Part shown: piece by piece, positions 43,538-51,755 of the stretch
Numbering within the stretch: position 1 is the stretch's first letter
How the letters are laid out: the number at the start of each line of letters is the position of its first letter
Assembly: GCA_016786465.1 (NCBI GenBank)
Contig: JAEUWC010000024.1
Span: forward strand, 62,001-126,000
DNA length: 64,000 nt
Direction of reading: 5' to 3'
From: Bdellovibrionales bacterium
Lineage (GTDB): Bacteria; Bdellovibrionota; UBA1018
Position numbers and translations under genes: made by a program
The notes under the pieces: model-generated
Database searches by the model: none
Told to the model about the DNA's origin: nothing
What the model saw: the letters and a program-made list of their open reading frames with translations, nothing else

Positions 43538-44680
43538 TTATTCAAATTCGGTAAACACAAAAGGGACGCGGGCGCAGCAACCAGCGGAATTCGGAATCGC
43601 ATCCAAGACCGCTTGGGTTTCAGCAGCGCTGCTTGGTGTGAATTTTCCGTCTAAGCTGACCCTGCCGATGGCTTGAGACACTTCATCCTGAAAGCGGCAG
43701 CCCAGCAGGAACGTCTGGCTATTTTGTTTGAAAAGGCAAAGCCCTGGATTGGCTTCGTCACCATCTTTGAACTTCAGATCAAAGGGTAGGTCTTTGAATC
43801 GAATTCCGGCTGGGGTTTCTAAGGCAAAGCTGGGTTTTTGAGCTTCTGCACTTTTTAGGTCCTTGAAGAACACGAAAACCTTCTGGGGACCCTTGATCCA
43901 ATCGGGGCGGGCAAGCACGGTAAATTCGTACACCGCGTTCTGTTTTGCTTTAGGGGAAATGAAGGGAACCCAATTTGGGAACTTCTTTTGGACCGTCTGA
44001 ATCCATTCTTTGGGAATCTTTGTTTCAAGTTCAGTTTTTCTTAGATTCGCGGCCGATTGGTACGCTTCAAGCCGTTTTTCTTGAGTCAGTTTGGGTGTTT
44101 CAAGAATTTCCAATGCGCATTCTGATACCGGACAGACCGTTGTTTCAGATCCAGATCCCCTAAGAACCCGGCAGCTGCCGACTTGGTCGTGGACTTCGCA
44201 GTCCTTTCCTAGAAGCGTGCCGGCGGTCATGGTTTTCTGATGTGCAGACGGGTAGTCGTGAAAAGAATGAACCATGATTCCGCATTCGCAATTTTTCTTC
44301 ACGGTCAAAGTTTGATGGGACTTGGATTTAGGACCCTGTGTTTGGGCATCCAAGGTTCCCAGGCGATCCCACTTTAGAAGTTCAGAAAAAGAAAGATTCA
44401 ATAGATTCTTCTTATGAATCCAGCCTTGGATTTGATTTTCTTCGTTGATCGCTTCGTCTGTCGTGATCGAACAACCGATTCGTCCCTTTTCAAAATATCC
44501 GTGAACGCGCTGCCAGTCGCCCTTCTTTTCCGGGTCCAAAGTCAGGGTTGAACCTTTTGGGATTTCTCGAAGTATTTTTCCGTTTGGGGCTTCGCGAACG
44601 TTGGCGGGGCCATCGATGGCGACGCAGGTGGAACCCAAAGAATAGGAAACTGAAAAAATGGAAACGAGCGCGATCAGCAT
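43538..44680 (-). CDS. Exported SH3-domain protein, unknown
   Basis: A 380-residue protein with an N-terminal signal (hydrophobic residues 2-15). A bacterial SH3 domain follows: DGPANVREAPNGKILREIPKGSTL, with WQRVHGYFE and IQGWIHKKNLL. The middle is cysteine-rich (KKNCECGIMVHSFHD, LGKDCEVHDQVGSC) and the C-terminal part looks like a beta domain. SH3b domains usually bind peptidoglycan or proline-rich peptides. The start overlaps the stop of the P-loop kinase gene by 7 bases, so it belongs to the TetR - kinase - SH3 unit. Confidence 0.75.
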   Translation of the reverse strand: MLIALVSIFSVSYSLGSTCVAIDGPANVREAPNGKILREIPKGSTLTLDPEKKGDWQRVHGYFEKGRIGCSITTDEAINEENQIQGWIHKKNLLNLSFSELLKWDRLGTLDAQTQGPKSKSHQTLTVKKNCECGIMVHSFHDYPSAHQKTMTAGTLLGKDCEVHDQVGSCRVLRGSGSETTVCPVSECALEILETPKLTQEKRLEAYQSAANLRKTELETKIPKEWIQTVQKKFPNWVPFISPKAKQNAVYEFTVLARPDWIKGPQKVFVFFKDLKSAEAQKPSFALETPAGIRFKDLPFDLKFKDGDEANPGLCLFKQNSQTFLLGCRFQDEVSQAIGRVSLDGKFTPSSAAETQAVLDAIPNSAGCCARVPFVFTEFE

Positions 44681-45213
44681 CGAAGGAACTCCAGAGCCTT
44701 TCTCAAGACTGTAGCAGGGCTAGAAGCCATGTCGATTTCAAAGTGCTGAAGCGGATTCAATTCGCCCAGGCGATCTGTTTTTCTAAATTTCTTCCAACCC
44801 TTCGAGCTGAGTCGAAACTGATCGCGCTTCAAGCCGCGCTTTTTCAGCCGCGCTCGATGTTGGGTTTCATCCAAAGTGCATTCAATGATACTGAGCTTGG
44901 CTTTTTTCCTTCGAACTAATTCGTGAATCCGTGTCACCCAAACGGGCGTGTTTAAAAGGATGTGCGTCCAAGGCACATCTAAGATCACGGAGTGTCCAGG
45001 GCGAAGATTCAGGGCTGCTAGTTCCAGAAGCGCAGAAAGGACCTTGGGTTCCACCACCCGTGTATAGCGGTCGCCCCGATCACCTGGGCTAAAGGATTCG
45101 TCAATCGCGTCTTTGTCCAAAAGGGTTGCGTGAAGTTTTGCGGCTAGCTTCTGGCTTAAAGTGCTTTTGCCGACGCCCGGCGGTCCGCTGACTAGAATCA
45201 GGTGGGGTTTCAT
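44674..45213 (-). CDS. Small P-loop kinase-like ATPase
   Basis: From the ATG at 45213, one base after the TetR stop, this is 179 residues. It opens MKPHLILVSGPPGVGKSTLS with Walker A GPPGVGKS, followed by ATLLDKDAIDESF and HSVILDVPWTH (Walker B-like) and the lid region CTLDETQHRARLKKRGLKRDQF. That is the layout of small nucleoside/sugar/aminoglycoside-type kinases (AAA_33-like). The substrate is unknown. It is translationally coupled to the TetR gene upstream and the SH3 gene downstream. Confidence 0.8.
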   Translation of the reverse strand: MKPHLILVSGPPGVGKSTLSQKLAAKLHATLLDKDAIDESFSPGDRGDRYTRVVEPKVLSALLELAALNLRPGHSVILDVPWTHILLNTPVWVTRIHELVRRKKAKLSIIECTLDETQHRARLKKRGLKRDQFRLSSKGWKKFRKTDRLGELNPLQHFEIDMASSPATVLRKALEFLRC

Positions 45214-45214
45214 C

Positions 45215-45964
45215 CTAGGGAATGACATCGATCATTTGTTCGATGGCGACTTCCGCCATCTTTAGCCTTTCTAAGCTTCCTTCAGCTTCCGTCGTCGAAA
45301 ACACTTTGAAGTTCGAATGGGCGGGTAGGGGTGACTGATTTCCAGAAATGAACTGATCAATAAAAACGCGAAGCGCGGTTTGTGCGTTGTCGTCGTTGAC
45401 GCCAAGCCAATCCAGGCGACCTTCGACGTAAAGGGTAGTGAAACCATTGACCACGGCCCAGCAGTGCATGGACTTGTGATACGGATCGCCTGGCCCAATC
45501 ACGCCCGCCTTTTGGGATGCTTCGACCACCTTTTTTAAAAGCGCGAAAGTCATGGCAGCCGTTTTTTCAAGTTCCGGGTATTCGGGGCTTGGGCAAACGG
45601 TCGAAGTCAGCATCAGTTTGAAGTGCTGCGGATGAAGCAGTCCCATTTTGAAATAGGCTTGTGCGCAGCCATGAAGAAGTTCTTTAGGATTGGAACGATT
45701 CTTCAAAAAGGATTCCATCATGTACTTCATCTTGATTTCAAAGCCTTGCTGGCTGATGGCGGCTAGAAGTTCGTTTCGATTTTTGAAGTGCCTATAAGGA
45801 GCAGCCTGGCTGACCCCCGCACGCGTGGCCAGCGTATTTAAGGAAAGACTTTCCAATGGGTTTTTTTCCAAAAACTTAAGCGCTCCCCGAATCAGCGTTT
45901 CGCGCAAGTTGCCGTGGTGGTAACTTTCCGAGCTTTTGCTTGCAGGTTTTGCCTTTCGTTTCAT
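45215..45964 (-). CDS. TetR/AcrR-family transcriptional regulator
   Basis: A 249-residue regulator with the N-terminal YHHGNLRETLIRGALKFLEK opening and the HTH LSLNTLATRAGVSQAAPYRHFKNR. The C-terminal ligand domain is of the WHG type. It is divergent from the RND exporter gene across 64 AT-rich bases that contain a 17-base palindrome and a related repeat. It most likely represses the exporter and itself, with release by the exporter's substrate. Confidence 0.92.
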   Translation of the reverse strand: MKRKAKPASKSSESYHHGNLRETLIRGALKFLEKNPLESLSLNTLATRAGVSQAAPYRHFKNRNELLAAISQQGFEIKMKYMMESFLKNRSNPKELLHGCAQAYFKMGLLHPQHFKLMLTSTVCPSPEYPELEKTAAMTFALLKKVVEASQKAGVIGPGDPYHKSMHCWAVVNGFTTLYVEGRLDWLGVNDDNAQTALRVFIDQFISGNQSPLPAHSNFKVFSTTEAEGSLERLKMAEVAIEQMIDVIP

Positions 45965-45984
45965 GGACTCAGTGTAGCATAAAT

Positions 45985-46009
45985 TTTATGTTGTAATCTA
46001 ATACATAAA
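45985..46009. promoter_or_regulatory. Inverted repeat in the TetR/RND intergenic region
   Basis: TTTATGT (45985-45991) and ACATAAA (46003-46009) form a 7-bp inverted repeat that encloses TGTAATCTAATACA (45992-46005), a degenerate copy of the better palindrome at 46011. It is probably a second operator site. Confidence 0.5.
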
Positions 46010-46010
46010 A

Positions 46011-46027
46011 TGTAATAGTCTATTACA
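46011..46027. promoter_or_regulatory. TetR-type operator palindrome
   Basis: TGTAATAG-T-CTATTACA is a perfect 17-base palindrome ending one base before the ATG of the RND gene, in the place a Shine-Dalgarno sequence would occupy. It should bind the divergent TetR regulator and repress the exporter. Confidence 0.7.
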
Positions 46028-46028
46028 T

Positions 46029-49000
46029 ATGAAAAAGTACCTATCTTGGATCGTAAAACACCGCAAATCAGTCATTTTTGGGACATTCATCGTGACTTTG
46101 GGGCTTTTGGCCCAGCTTCGTTCGCTGCATGTGATCATCGATCCGGATAGCGCTTTACCCCAGACCCACCCGTATATTGCGACTGGCCGAATCATTGAAA
46201 ATGTCTTTGGCAATAAGTTTACGGTGATCGTCGGCGTTAGCCCCAAGGAAGGCACGGTGTATCAGCCGTCTGTCCTGAACAAAGTATCGCGAATCACGGA
46301 CCGAATTTTGAAGGATCCCGCTTCCATTAAAAGCAACGTGATGAGCCTTTCGGCCCGCAAAGCAAAAGACATTACCGGAAACGACGACGGGATGACGGTT
46401 CGTCCGATGATGGAAAAGGTTCCGACGACCCCCGAAGATTTGCTTCGGCTTCAGCAGGCGGTTGAAAAGAATCCCGCTTATACGAACCTTTTGGTTTCAA
46501 AAGATCTGAAAACCACACAGATCGTGGCTGAATTTAAAAAGATCGACGGGGGCTTCCAAGCCATCGCCGCGATCGTTAAGGAAGCGGTCAAGCCGGAATT
46601 GGATGCTAGCGTCGATATCCAAGTTTCAGGACTTCCGATTTTCCTGGGGCTTTTGGAAAAGTATTCGCAGCGGATGGGCTTTTTGTTCCCGATCGCTTTG
46701 TTGATCATTGGATTGATTCATTACGAAGCTTTTCGAACCCTACAGGCTTTGATTCTTCCCCTGGTCACTGCGCTTTTAGCGGTGGCTTGGTCGATGGGGA
46801 TCTTGGGTCTTTTGAAGGAACCTTTTGACGTTTTCAATTCTTCAACGCCGATTCTGATCTTAGCCATCGCGGCGGGGCACGCGGTTCAGATTCTGAAGCG
46901 CTATTACGAAGAATATGGAATTTTGTTTCGCGCTAGCCCCAATGGCGACAAGGGCGAAATGAGCCGTTTGGCCGTACTGAAGTCTTTGGAAAAGGTTGGC
47001 CCCGTGATGGTGGTCGCCTGCACGGTCGCTTCCTTGGGCTTCTTTTCGCTGATGATTTTTGAAATCAAATCGATTCGAACTTTCGGCATCTTTACCGGTG
47101 CAGGGGTCCTTTCGGCCTTGGTTTTGGAACTGACCTTCATCCCAGCCCTTCGGGCGATGCTTCGACCACCGAATGAAAAAGAAGTTCATCGTGAACAGTC
47201 CAGAAGCATTTGGGATCGAATCACAGAAGGCTTTTATCGACTGGCTTCGCAGCGGCAAAAACAGGTGTACATTTTCACAGGTCTTTTGATTCTGGTGCTT
47301 TCACTAGGTGGCTTTTTCCTAAAGGTTGAAAACAGCCAGAAAGGCTATTTTTACGGAAAGATTGCAGAACGCCTGGACGACGACGCCATGAATTCAAAAA
47401 TGGCGGGCACGAACCCGTTTTATGTCCTGATCGATGGAAAGACCGAAGACGCCTTAAAGCGTCCGGACGTCCTTCGCGCCATGGAAGGCTTGCAGCTTGA
47501 ACTTGAAAAGTCGCCCTGGGTGGGAAAAACGATTTCGTTGGTCGATTTCCTAAAGAAAATGAATCAGTCGCTGAACAGCGATCGTAAGGAATTTTTCAAG
47601 CTTCCGACGGATCAAAACTTGGTCGCGCAGTACCTTCTTTTGTATTCCAATTCCGGAGAACCCGGCGACTTTGATTCGTACGTCGATTACACCTACCAGC
47701 GAGGTGTGGTGACGGCATTTTTGAAAACCGATAGTTCGACGGTGCTAACGACCTTGGCCAATCAGGTCAAGGAATACACCAAGGACCACTTCCCGGCAGA
47801 TGTTGATGTCAAAGCGGGTGGGGGATCGCTTGGGGGTGTTGCCTTGAACGAAATCATGATTCGCGAAAAGGTTCTGAACATCCTTCAGATTCTGGGCGCG
47901 GTTTTCGTGGTTACTTCGTTGGTTTTCCGTTCTCTGACAGCTGGAATGCTGATCTTGGTTCCACTTTTGGCCGCAGTTGCCGTGAATTTTGGTGTCATGG
48001 GACTTTTCGGAATCCCGCTTCAAATTGCAACTGCACTGGTATCTGCCATGGCAGTTGGAATTGGCGCCGACTACGGAATTTACATGAGCTACCGGATGCG
48101 TGAGGAACTTCGCACGCATTCAGACGAAAAAGAAGCTTTAGCCCGTGCCTTTGGTTCGGCGGGTAAGGCGACCCTTTTCGTTTCAACCGCAGTGGCAGGC
48201 GGATTTGGTGTTCTGATGCTGTCTTGGGGATTCATGATTCACCTATGGATGGGATTCCTGATCGCAGTGGCCATGTTGGTCAGCTCGGTCACCACATTGA
48301 CCTTGTTTCCTGCTCTGATTTTTTCACTTCGACCTAAATTCATCTTTGAAGAAAGGAAAACACAAACCATGAAGAATCTAAAATCTGTCCCCGCGCTTTT
48401 GATCTTGGTGTTTCTTGCCGGTTCGGCACAAGCCGGGGCACCATTGACCGCCGTCGAAATCGCCAAGAAGTCTTTTTCGGCTTCGAAAGTCGCGGATTCC
48501 AAAAGCGATTCGACGTTTCGTCTGATCAATGCTTCGGGTCAGGAAAGGGTTCGCAAGACGACCGGATCCACCAAGCTGATTCCGGGAACGACCGACAACC
48601 AACGCCTGGTGATTTTTGAATCCCCAGCAGACGTCAAAGGGACCAAGACCTTGTTGATCGAACATTCAAAAGGTGACGACGACATTTGGATTTATCTTCC
48701 TGCGATGAAAAAAGTTCGTCGATTGGTTTCAAGCAACAAGAAGGATTCTTTCGTGGGAACTGATTTTTCATACGGCGACGTGATTGGACACCGGGTGGAA
48801 GACTGGAACCATAAACTTTTGAAAGAAGAGAAAGTGGATGGCCGCGATTGCTATGTCACAGAATCCACCCCTGCGCGCCCAGAAGTGGGCGAAAATTCGG
48901 GATATTCCAAGCGCACGGGCTGCATCGATAAGGAAAGCTTCATTGCCTTAAGGGGCGAAGCCTTCGATCTGAATGGTGCGCTTTTGAAAAAGTTCGCTGC

Positions 49001-49169
49001 GCGAAAGATCCAGAAGGTGGATGACAAAAATCAAAAGTGGCAGCCCATGGAAATCGAAAGCGAAAACGTCCAGACGGGCCACAGAACTGTGATTGAATTT
49101 CAAAATTACAAAGCCAACACAGGAGTAAGCAGTGATCTCTTTACGGCACGTACGCTTGAAAAGCAGTAA
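46029..49169 (+). CDS. RND/MMPL-family exporter fused to LolA-like periplasmic protein
   Basis: A 1046-residue protein. Residues 1-775 are an MMPL/HpnN-type RND pump with two blocks of six helices and large periplasmic loops (PDSALPQTHPYIATGRIIENVFG; AIAAGHAVQILKRYYEEYG; AMAVGIGADYGIYMSYRMREEL). Residues 781-1046 start with a full signal-peptide-like sequence (MKNLKSVPALLILVFLAGSAQA) and continue as an outer-membrane lipoprotein-sorting-like domain (DDDIWIYLPAMKKVRRLVSSNKKDSFVGTDFSYGD region). No stop separates them. The two are usually neighbouring genes, so this is a fusion. It probably moves lipids or hydrophobic compounds from the inner membrane to the envelope. There is no Shine-Dalgarno sequence, the operator being directly upstream. 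Confidence 0.9.
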   Translation: MKKYLSWIVKHRKSVIFGTFIVTLGLLAQLRSLHVIIDPDSALPQTHPYIATGRIIENVFGNKFTVIVGVSPKEGTVYQPSVLNKVSRITDRILKDPASIKSNVMSLSARKAKDITGNDDGMTVRPMMEKVPTTPEDLLRLQQAVEKNPAYTNLLVSKDLKTTQIVAEFKKIDGGFQAIAAIVKEAVKPELDASVDIQVSGLPIFLGLLEKYSQRMGFLFPIALLIIGLIHYEAFRTLQALILPLVTALLAVAWSMGILGLLKEPFDVFNSSTPILILAIAAGHAVQILKRYYEEYGILFRASPNGDKGEMSRLAVLKSLEKVGPVMVVACTVASLGFFSLMIFEIKSIRTFGIFTGAGVLSALVLELTFIPALRAMLRPPNEKEVHREQSRSIWDRITEGFYRLASQRQKQVYIFTGLLILVLSLGGFFLKVENSQKGYFYGKIAERLDDDAMNSKMAGTNPFYVLIDGKTEDALKRPDVLRAMEGLQLELEKSPWVGKTISLVDFLKKMNQSLNSDRKEFFKLPTDQNLVAQYLLLYSNSGEPGDFDSYVDYTYQRGVVTAFLKTDSSTVLTTLANQVKEYTKDHFPADVDVKAGGGSLGGVALNEIMIREKVLNILQILGAVFVVTSLVFRSLTAGMLILVPLLAAVAVNFGVMGLFGIPLQIATALVSAMAVGIGADYGIYMSYRMREELRTHSDEKEALARAFGSAGKATLFVSTAVAGGFGVLMLSWGFMIHLWMGFLIAVAMLVSSVTTLTLFPALIFSLRPKFIFEERKTQTMKNLKSVPALLILVFLAGSAQAGAPLTAVEIAKKSFSASKVADSKSDSTFRLINASGQERVRKTTGSTKLIPGTTDNQRLVIFESPADVKGTKTLLIEHSKGDDDIWIYLPAMKKVRRLVSSNKKDSFVGTDFSYGDVIGHRVEDWNHKLLKEEKVDGRDCYVTESTPARPEVGENSGYSKRTGCIDKESFIALRGEAFDLNGALLKKFAARKIQKVDDKNQKWQPMEIESENVQTGHRTVIEFQNYKANTGVSSDLFTARTLEKQ

Positions 49170-50436
49170 TTGGCTGATTGTCGGGGCAATCGCGTTCGCG
49201 GCCTTGGCGGCCCTTTCGGTCCAGGCATCCGAAGAAGGGGCGCCTTCCCCGATTTTGGAAAAGCTGGGGCCCTCGATTTCTTTGAGGGGGGCTTTCTGGG
49301 ATCGCGACAAGTCTTACAGCAGTCGGCGTGGATACCTAGCTTCTTCGGCTTGGCTCACGCTTCGTCCAAAGGAAGTCCTGTCATCGAAGCTTTTCTTTGA
49401 TGGGTATCTTGCCAAGAACGATACGATAGGTTCCCCAAAGTACTTTGCCGAAGCACGTGAAGCGTATTTAGAACGTTCCATGGGCAGTCTGGATCTTCGA
49501 ATTGGACGCCAAGTGATTGTTTGGGGGCGCGGAGATAAGGTCAATCCGACCGATCAATGGAGTTCCAAGAACTTCACACTTTTGACCACCGACGACGAAG
49601 ACAGTCGTTTAGGTGCGGGCGCGCTGAATTTGGCTTTGAACTTGGATCGCTACCGGTTGATCGCCATTTGGCAACCGGAATGGAGAATGCCCAATTATCC
49701 GATCCCGCCCATCAGTGGGATTAGTCTAAGTTATGTAGATCCGGGAAAAGCCGCCTACCGGCAGTTTGGGTTGAAGTTGGACCAAACCGGGGGTGATTTT
49801 GACGGATCGCTGAGCTTTTTCAATGGCCCGTCCAGAACTCCAAATCTGTCCGTTCTTTCGGCAGGTCCCACAGGTGTGAACGTGGGACTGAATTTTGAAA
49901 CTGTTCAAGTCTATGGCGGGGATATCGCCTTTAACTTGGGAAGCTATGGATTTCGCGCCGAAGCAGCGTACACCGCGTCTGCGGATTCCGCAGGCACGGA
50001 TCCTTTAAAGTTCAACCCAGAATTCTATGGTGTTTTGGGTGCGGACCGAACGCTTTTTGAAAACCTGAATCTGAATTTTCAGTTTCTTTATAAGCATGTC
50101 TTCAAGTTTCAAAACGTAAGGGAAATTGCAGATCCCAACACCCAATCGATGGCGGTTCAACAAAATCTGATTTCAAACCAGCTTCGGAACAACCAATTGG
50201 GGATTTCCTTTCGTCCAAGCTACAAATTCTTTAACGAAACCTTGGAAGTAGAAGCAGCCTATGTGCAGTGGTTTTACAACCCAGGCGGATTGCTTCGCCC
50301 CAAAGCGACTTATGCGGTCAACGATCACTTGAAGGCGATCGCAGGCGGAGAAGTCTACTTCGGACAAAGAGATAGCTTCTTTGGCCGACTTCAAGACGTT
50401 TCGTCAGTGTTTACGGAACTTCGATACAGTTTCTAA
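49132..50436 (+). CDS. Outer-membrane barrel protein of the RND operon
   Basis: A 434-residue protein starting at a GTG (49132) with AGGAG 7 bases upstream, overlapping the exporter gene by 38 bases. A signal peptide or anchor (NWLIVGAIAFAALAALSVQA) is followed by beta-barrel strands of the DUF1302-like kind (SLRGAFWDRDKSYSSRRGYLASSAWLTL region, LRIGRQVIVWGRGDKVNPTDQW, FRAEAAYTASADS), ending in VFTELRYSF with terminal Phe. It is likely the outer-membrane partner in an envelope-spanning export path with the RND-LolA fusion. Confidence 0.85.
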   Translation: MISLRHVRLKSSNWLIVGAIAFAALAALSVQASEEGAPSPILEKLGPSISLRGAFWDRDKSYSSRRGYLASSAWLTLRPKEVLSSKLFFDGYLAKNDTIGSPKYFAEAREAYLERSMGSLDLRIGRQVIVWGRGDKVNPTDQWSSKNFTLLTTDDEDSRLGAGALNLALNLDRYRLIAIWQPEWRMPNYPIPPISGISLSYVDPGKAAYRQFGLKLDQTGGDFDGSLSFFNGPSRTPNLSVLSAGPTGVNVGLNFETVQVYGGDIAFNLGSYGFRAEAAYTASADSAGTDPLKFNPEFYGVLGADRTLFENLNLNFQFLYKHVFKFQNVREIADPNTQSMAVQQNLISNQLRNNQLGISFRPSYKFFNETLEVEAAYVQWFYNPGGLLRPKATYAVNDHLKAIAGGEVYFGQRDSFFGRLQDVSSVFTELRYSF

Positions 50437-50451
50437 CCCTGGGAATCATTC

Positions 50452-51180
50452 ATGAAGCCCTTGTTTTACTTCGGACTGGTGAACTTTGTCTTGGCGATTG
50501 CCTTTGGAATCGCGGCTTGGATTCAGCCGACGCAATTCATGGGGGTGAACGCTTGGTATAAGCCCATCAAGTTTGCTTTATCCATTGGGATTTACGTTTG
50601 GACATTGGCCTTTTTTTCACGCTACCTGGAATCTCGAGTGAATCTTGACGCTTTCAACGCGGCGGTCATTCTTTCGCTGGGCTTTGAAATCGTTTACATC
50701 GCCTATCAGGCCGCCCAGGGAAAAGGTTCTCATTTCAACGTCGCGACTTCGCTTCATTCTTTTTTGTATTCGATGATGGCAGTCGGGGCGACGGTAGCCG
50801 CACTGGCTGGGGCTTGGTTGGGGTATCATTTTTTCACAAAAGATTTTCCACAACTGGATCCGGCTTACCTTTGGTCGATCCGCTTGGGGTTTGTGATCTT
50901 TGTGATTTTTGCATTTCAAGGGTTTGCGATGGGTTCGCGTCTAGCGCACACAGTGGGTGCGCCCGATGGTGGACCCGGTTTACCTTTTGTGAACTGGAGC
51001 AGGTCAGCGGGCGATCTGCGGATCGCGCATTTCATGGGGATGCACGCGCTTCAGGTCATTCCGTTTTTGACTTACTGGCTGATTCGGGATGTTCGGTGGG
51101 TTTTCGCTAGCGCGGGCGTTTATTTGCTGACCGTGTTTGCCGTTTTCTTTCGGGCCTTAGCCGGTAGGCCGCTTTTTTAA
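50452..51180 (+). CDS. Seven-helix membrane protein, unknown
   Basis: A 242-residue protein with about seven hydrophobic segments, starting 16 bases after the barrel gene and so probably in the same operon. Recognisable stretches are QPTQFMGVNAWYKPIKFALSIG, LESRVNLDAFNAAVILSLGFE and GDLRIAHFMGMHALQVIPFL, with conserved-looking His residues inside helices. I know similar unnamed proteins but no function. It may modify or assist the exporter's substrate. Confidence 0.75.
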   Translation: MKPLFYFGLVNFVLAIAFGIAAWIQPTQFMGVNAWYKPIKFALSIGIYVWTLAFFSRYLESRVNLDAFNAAVILSLGFEIVYIAYQAAQGKGSHFNVATSLHSFLYSMMAVGATVAALAGAWLGYHFFTKDFPQLDPAYLWSIRLGFVIFVIFAFQGFAMGSRLAHTVGAPDGGPGLPFVNWSRSAGDLRIAHFMGMHALQVIPFLTYWLIRDVRWVFASAGVYLLTVFAVFFRALAGRPLF

Positions 51181-51185
51181 AAGGA

Positions 51186-51665
51186 CTACGCGTTTTTGAA
51201 AGCCGCCTTCAGCTGGGCATAATCCAACTTCACCATCTTCCACATCGCGTGCATGACGGCTTCTTTCTTTTTCTTGTTGGTACTGGTGTTCCATTTGTCG
51301 AATTCGGCTGGCGTAATCTGCCAATGCACGCCGTACTTGTCGATCAGCCATCCACACTGAACGGCTTTTCCACCGCCGGCGGTCAGCTTTTTCCAGTAAT
51401 AATCGATTTCTTTTTGGTTCTTGCAGGGCACCACAAACGAAATGGATTCGTTAAACGGCATTTTGATGAAGCCGTTCAGCAGCATGATTTTCTGGCCAAG
51501 GATCGTGATGTGCGTGGTCAGCACACTTCCTTCTTTGACCCCCATAGGGTTGCTTCCCCAATAGGCAGACTTTCCAATCTTCGCACCCGGGAAAACCGAT
51601 TTATAAAACTTGGCCATTTCTGCGGCTTTGTCATTGGACCAAACGGATGCGTAGATTTTGTTCAT
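51186..51665 (-). CDS. VOC-family protein (PhnB/3-demethylubiquinone-type)
   Basis: A 159-residue protein of the VOC subgroup that carries the misleading methyltransferase name: KIYASVWSNDKAAEMAKFYKSVFPGAKIG, then VLTTHITILGQKIMLLNGF, FNESISFVVPCKNQKEIDYYWKKL and CGWLIDKYGVHWQITP. A C-terminal helical tail is added (KKKKEAVMHAMWKMVKLDY), found in a branch of the family. The reaction is unknown. It converges on the membrane protein gene after 5 bases. Confidence 0.85.
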   Translation of the reverse strand: MNKIYASVWSNDKAAEMAKFYKSVFPGAKIGKSAYWGSNPMGVKEGSVLTTHITILGQKIMLLNGFIKMPFNESISFVVPCKNQKEIDYYWKKLTAGGGKAVQCGWLIDKYGVHWQITPAEFDKWNTSTNKKKKEAVMHAMWKMVKLDYAQLKAAFKNA

Positions 51666-51755
51666 GCAGCTATCCTAGCGGCATCCGTGGCCAGTGCAAG
51701 TTCCGCGAAGCTTACACATTGCGTCGGCGGCATTTTCCATGCATGATCGCGGGAC

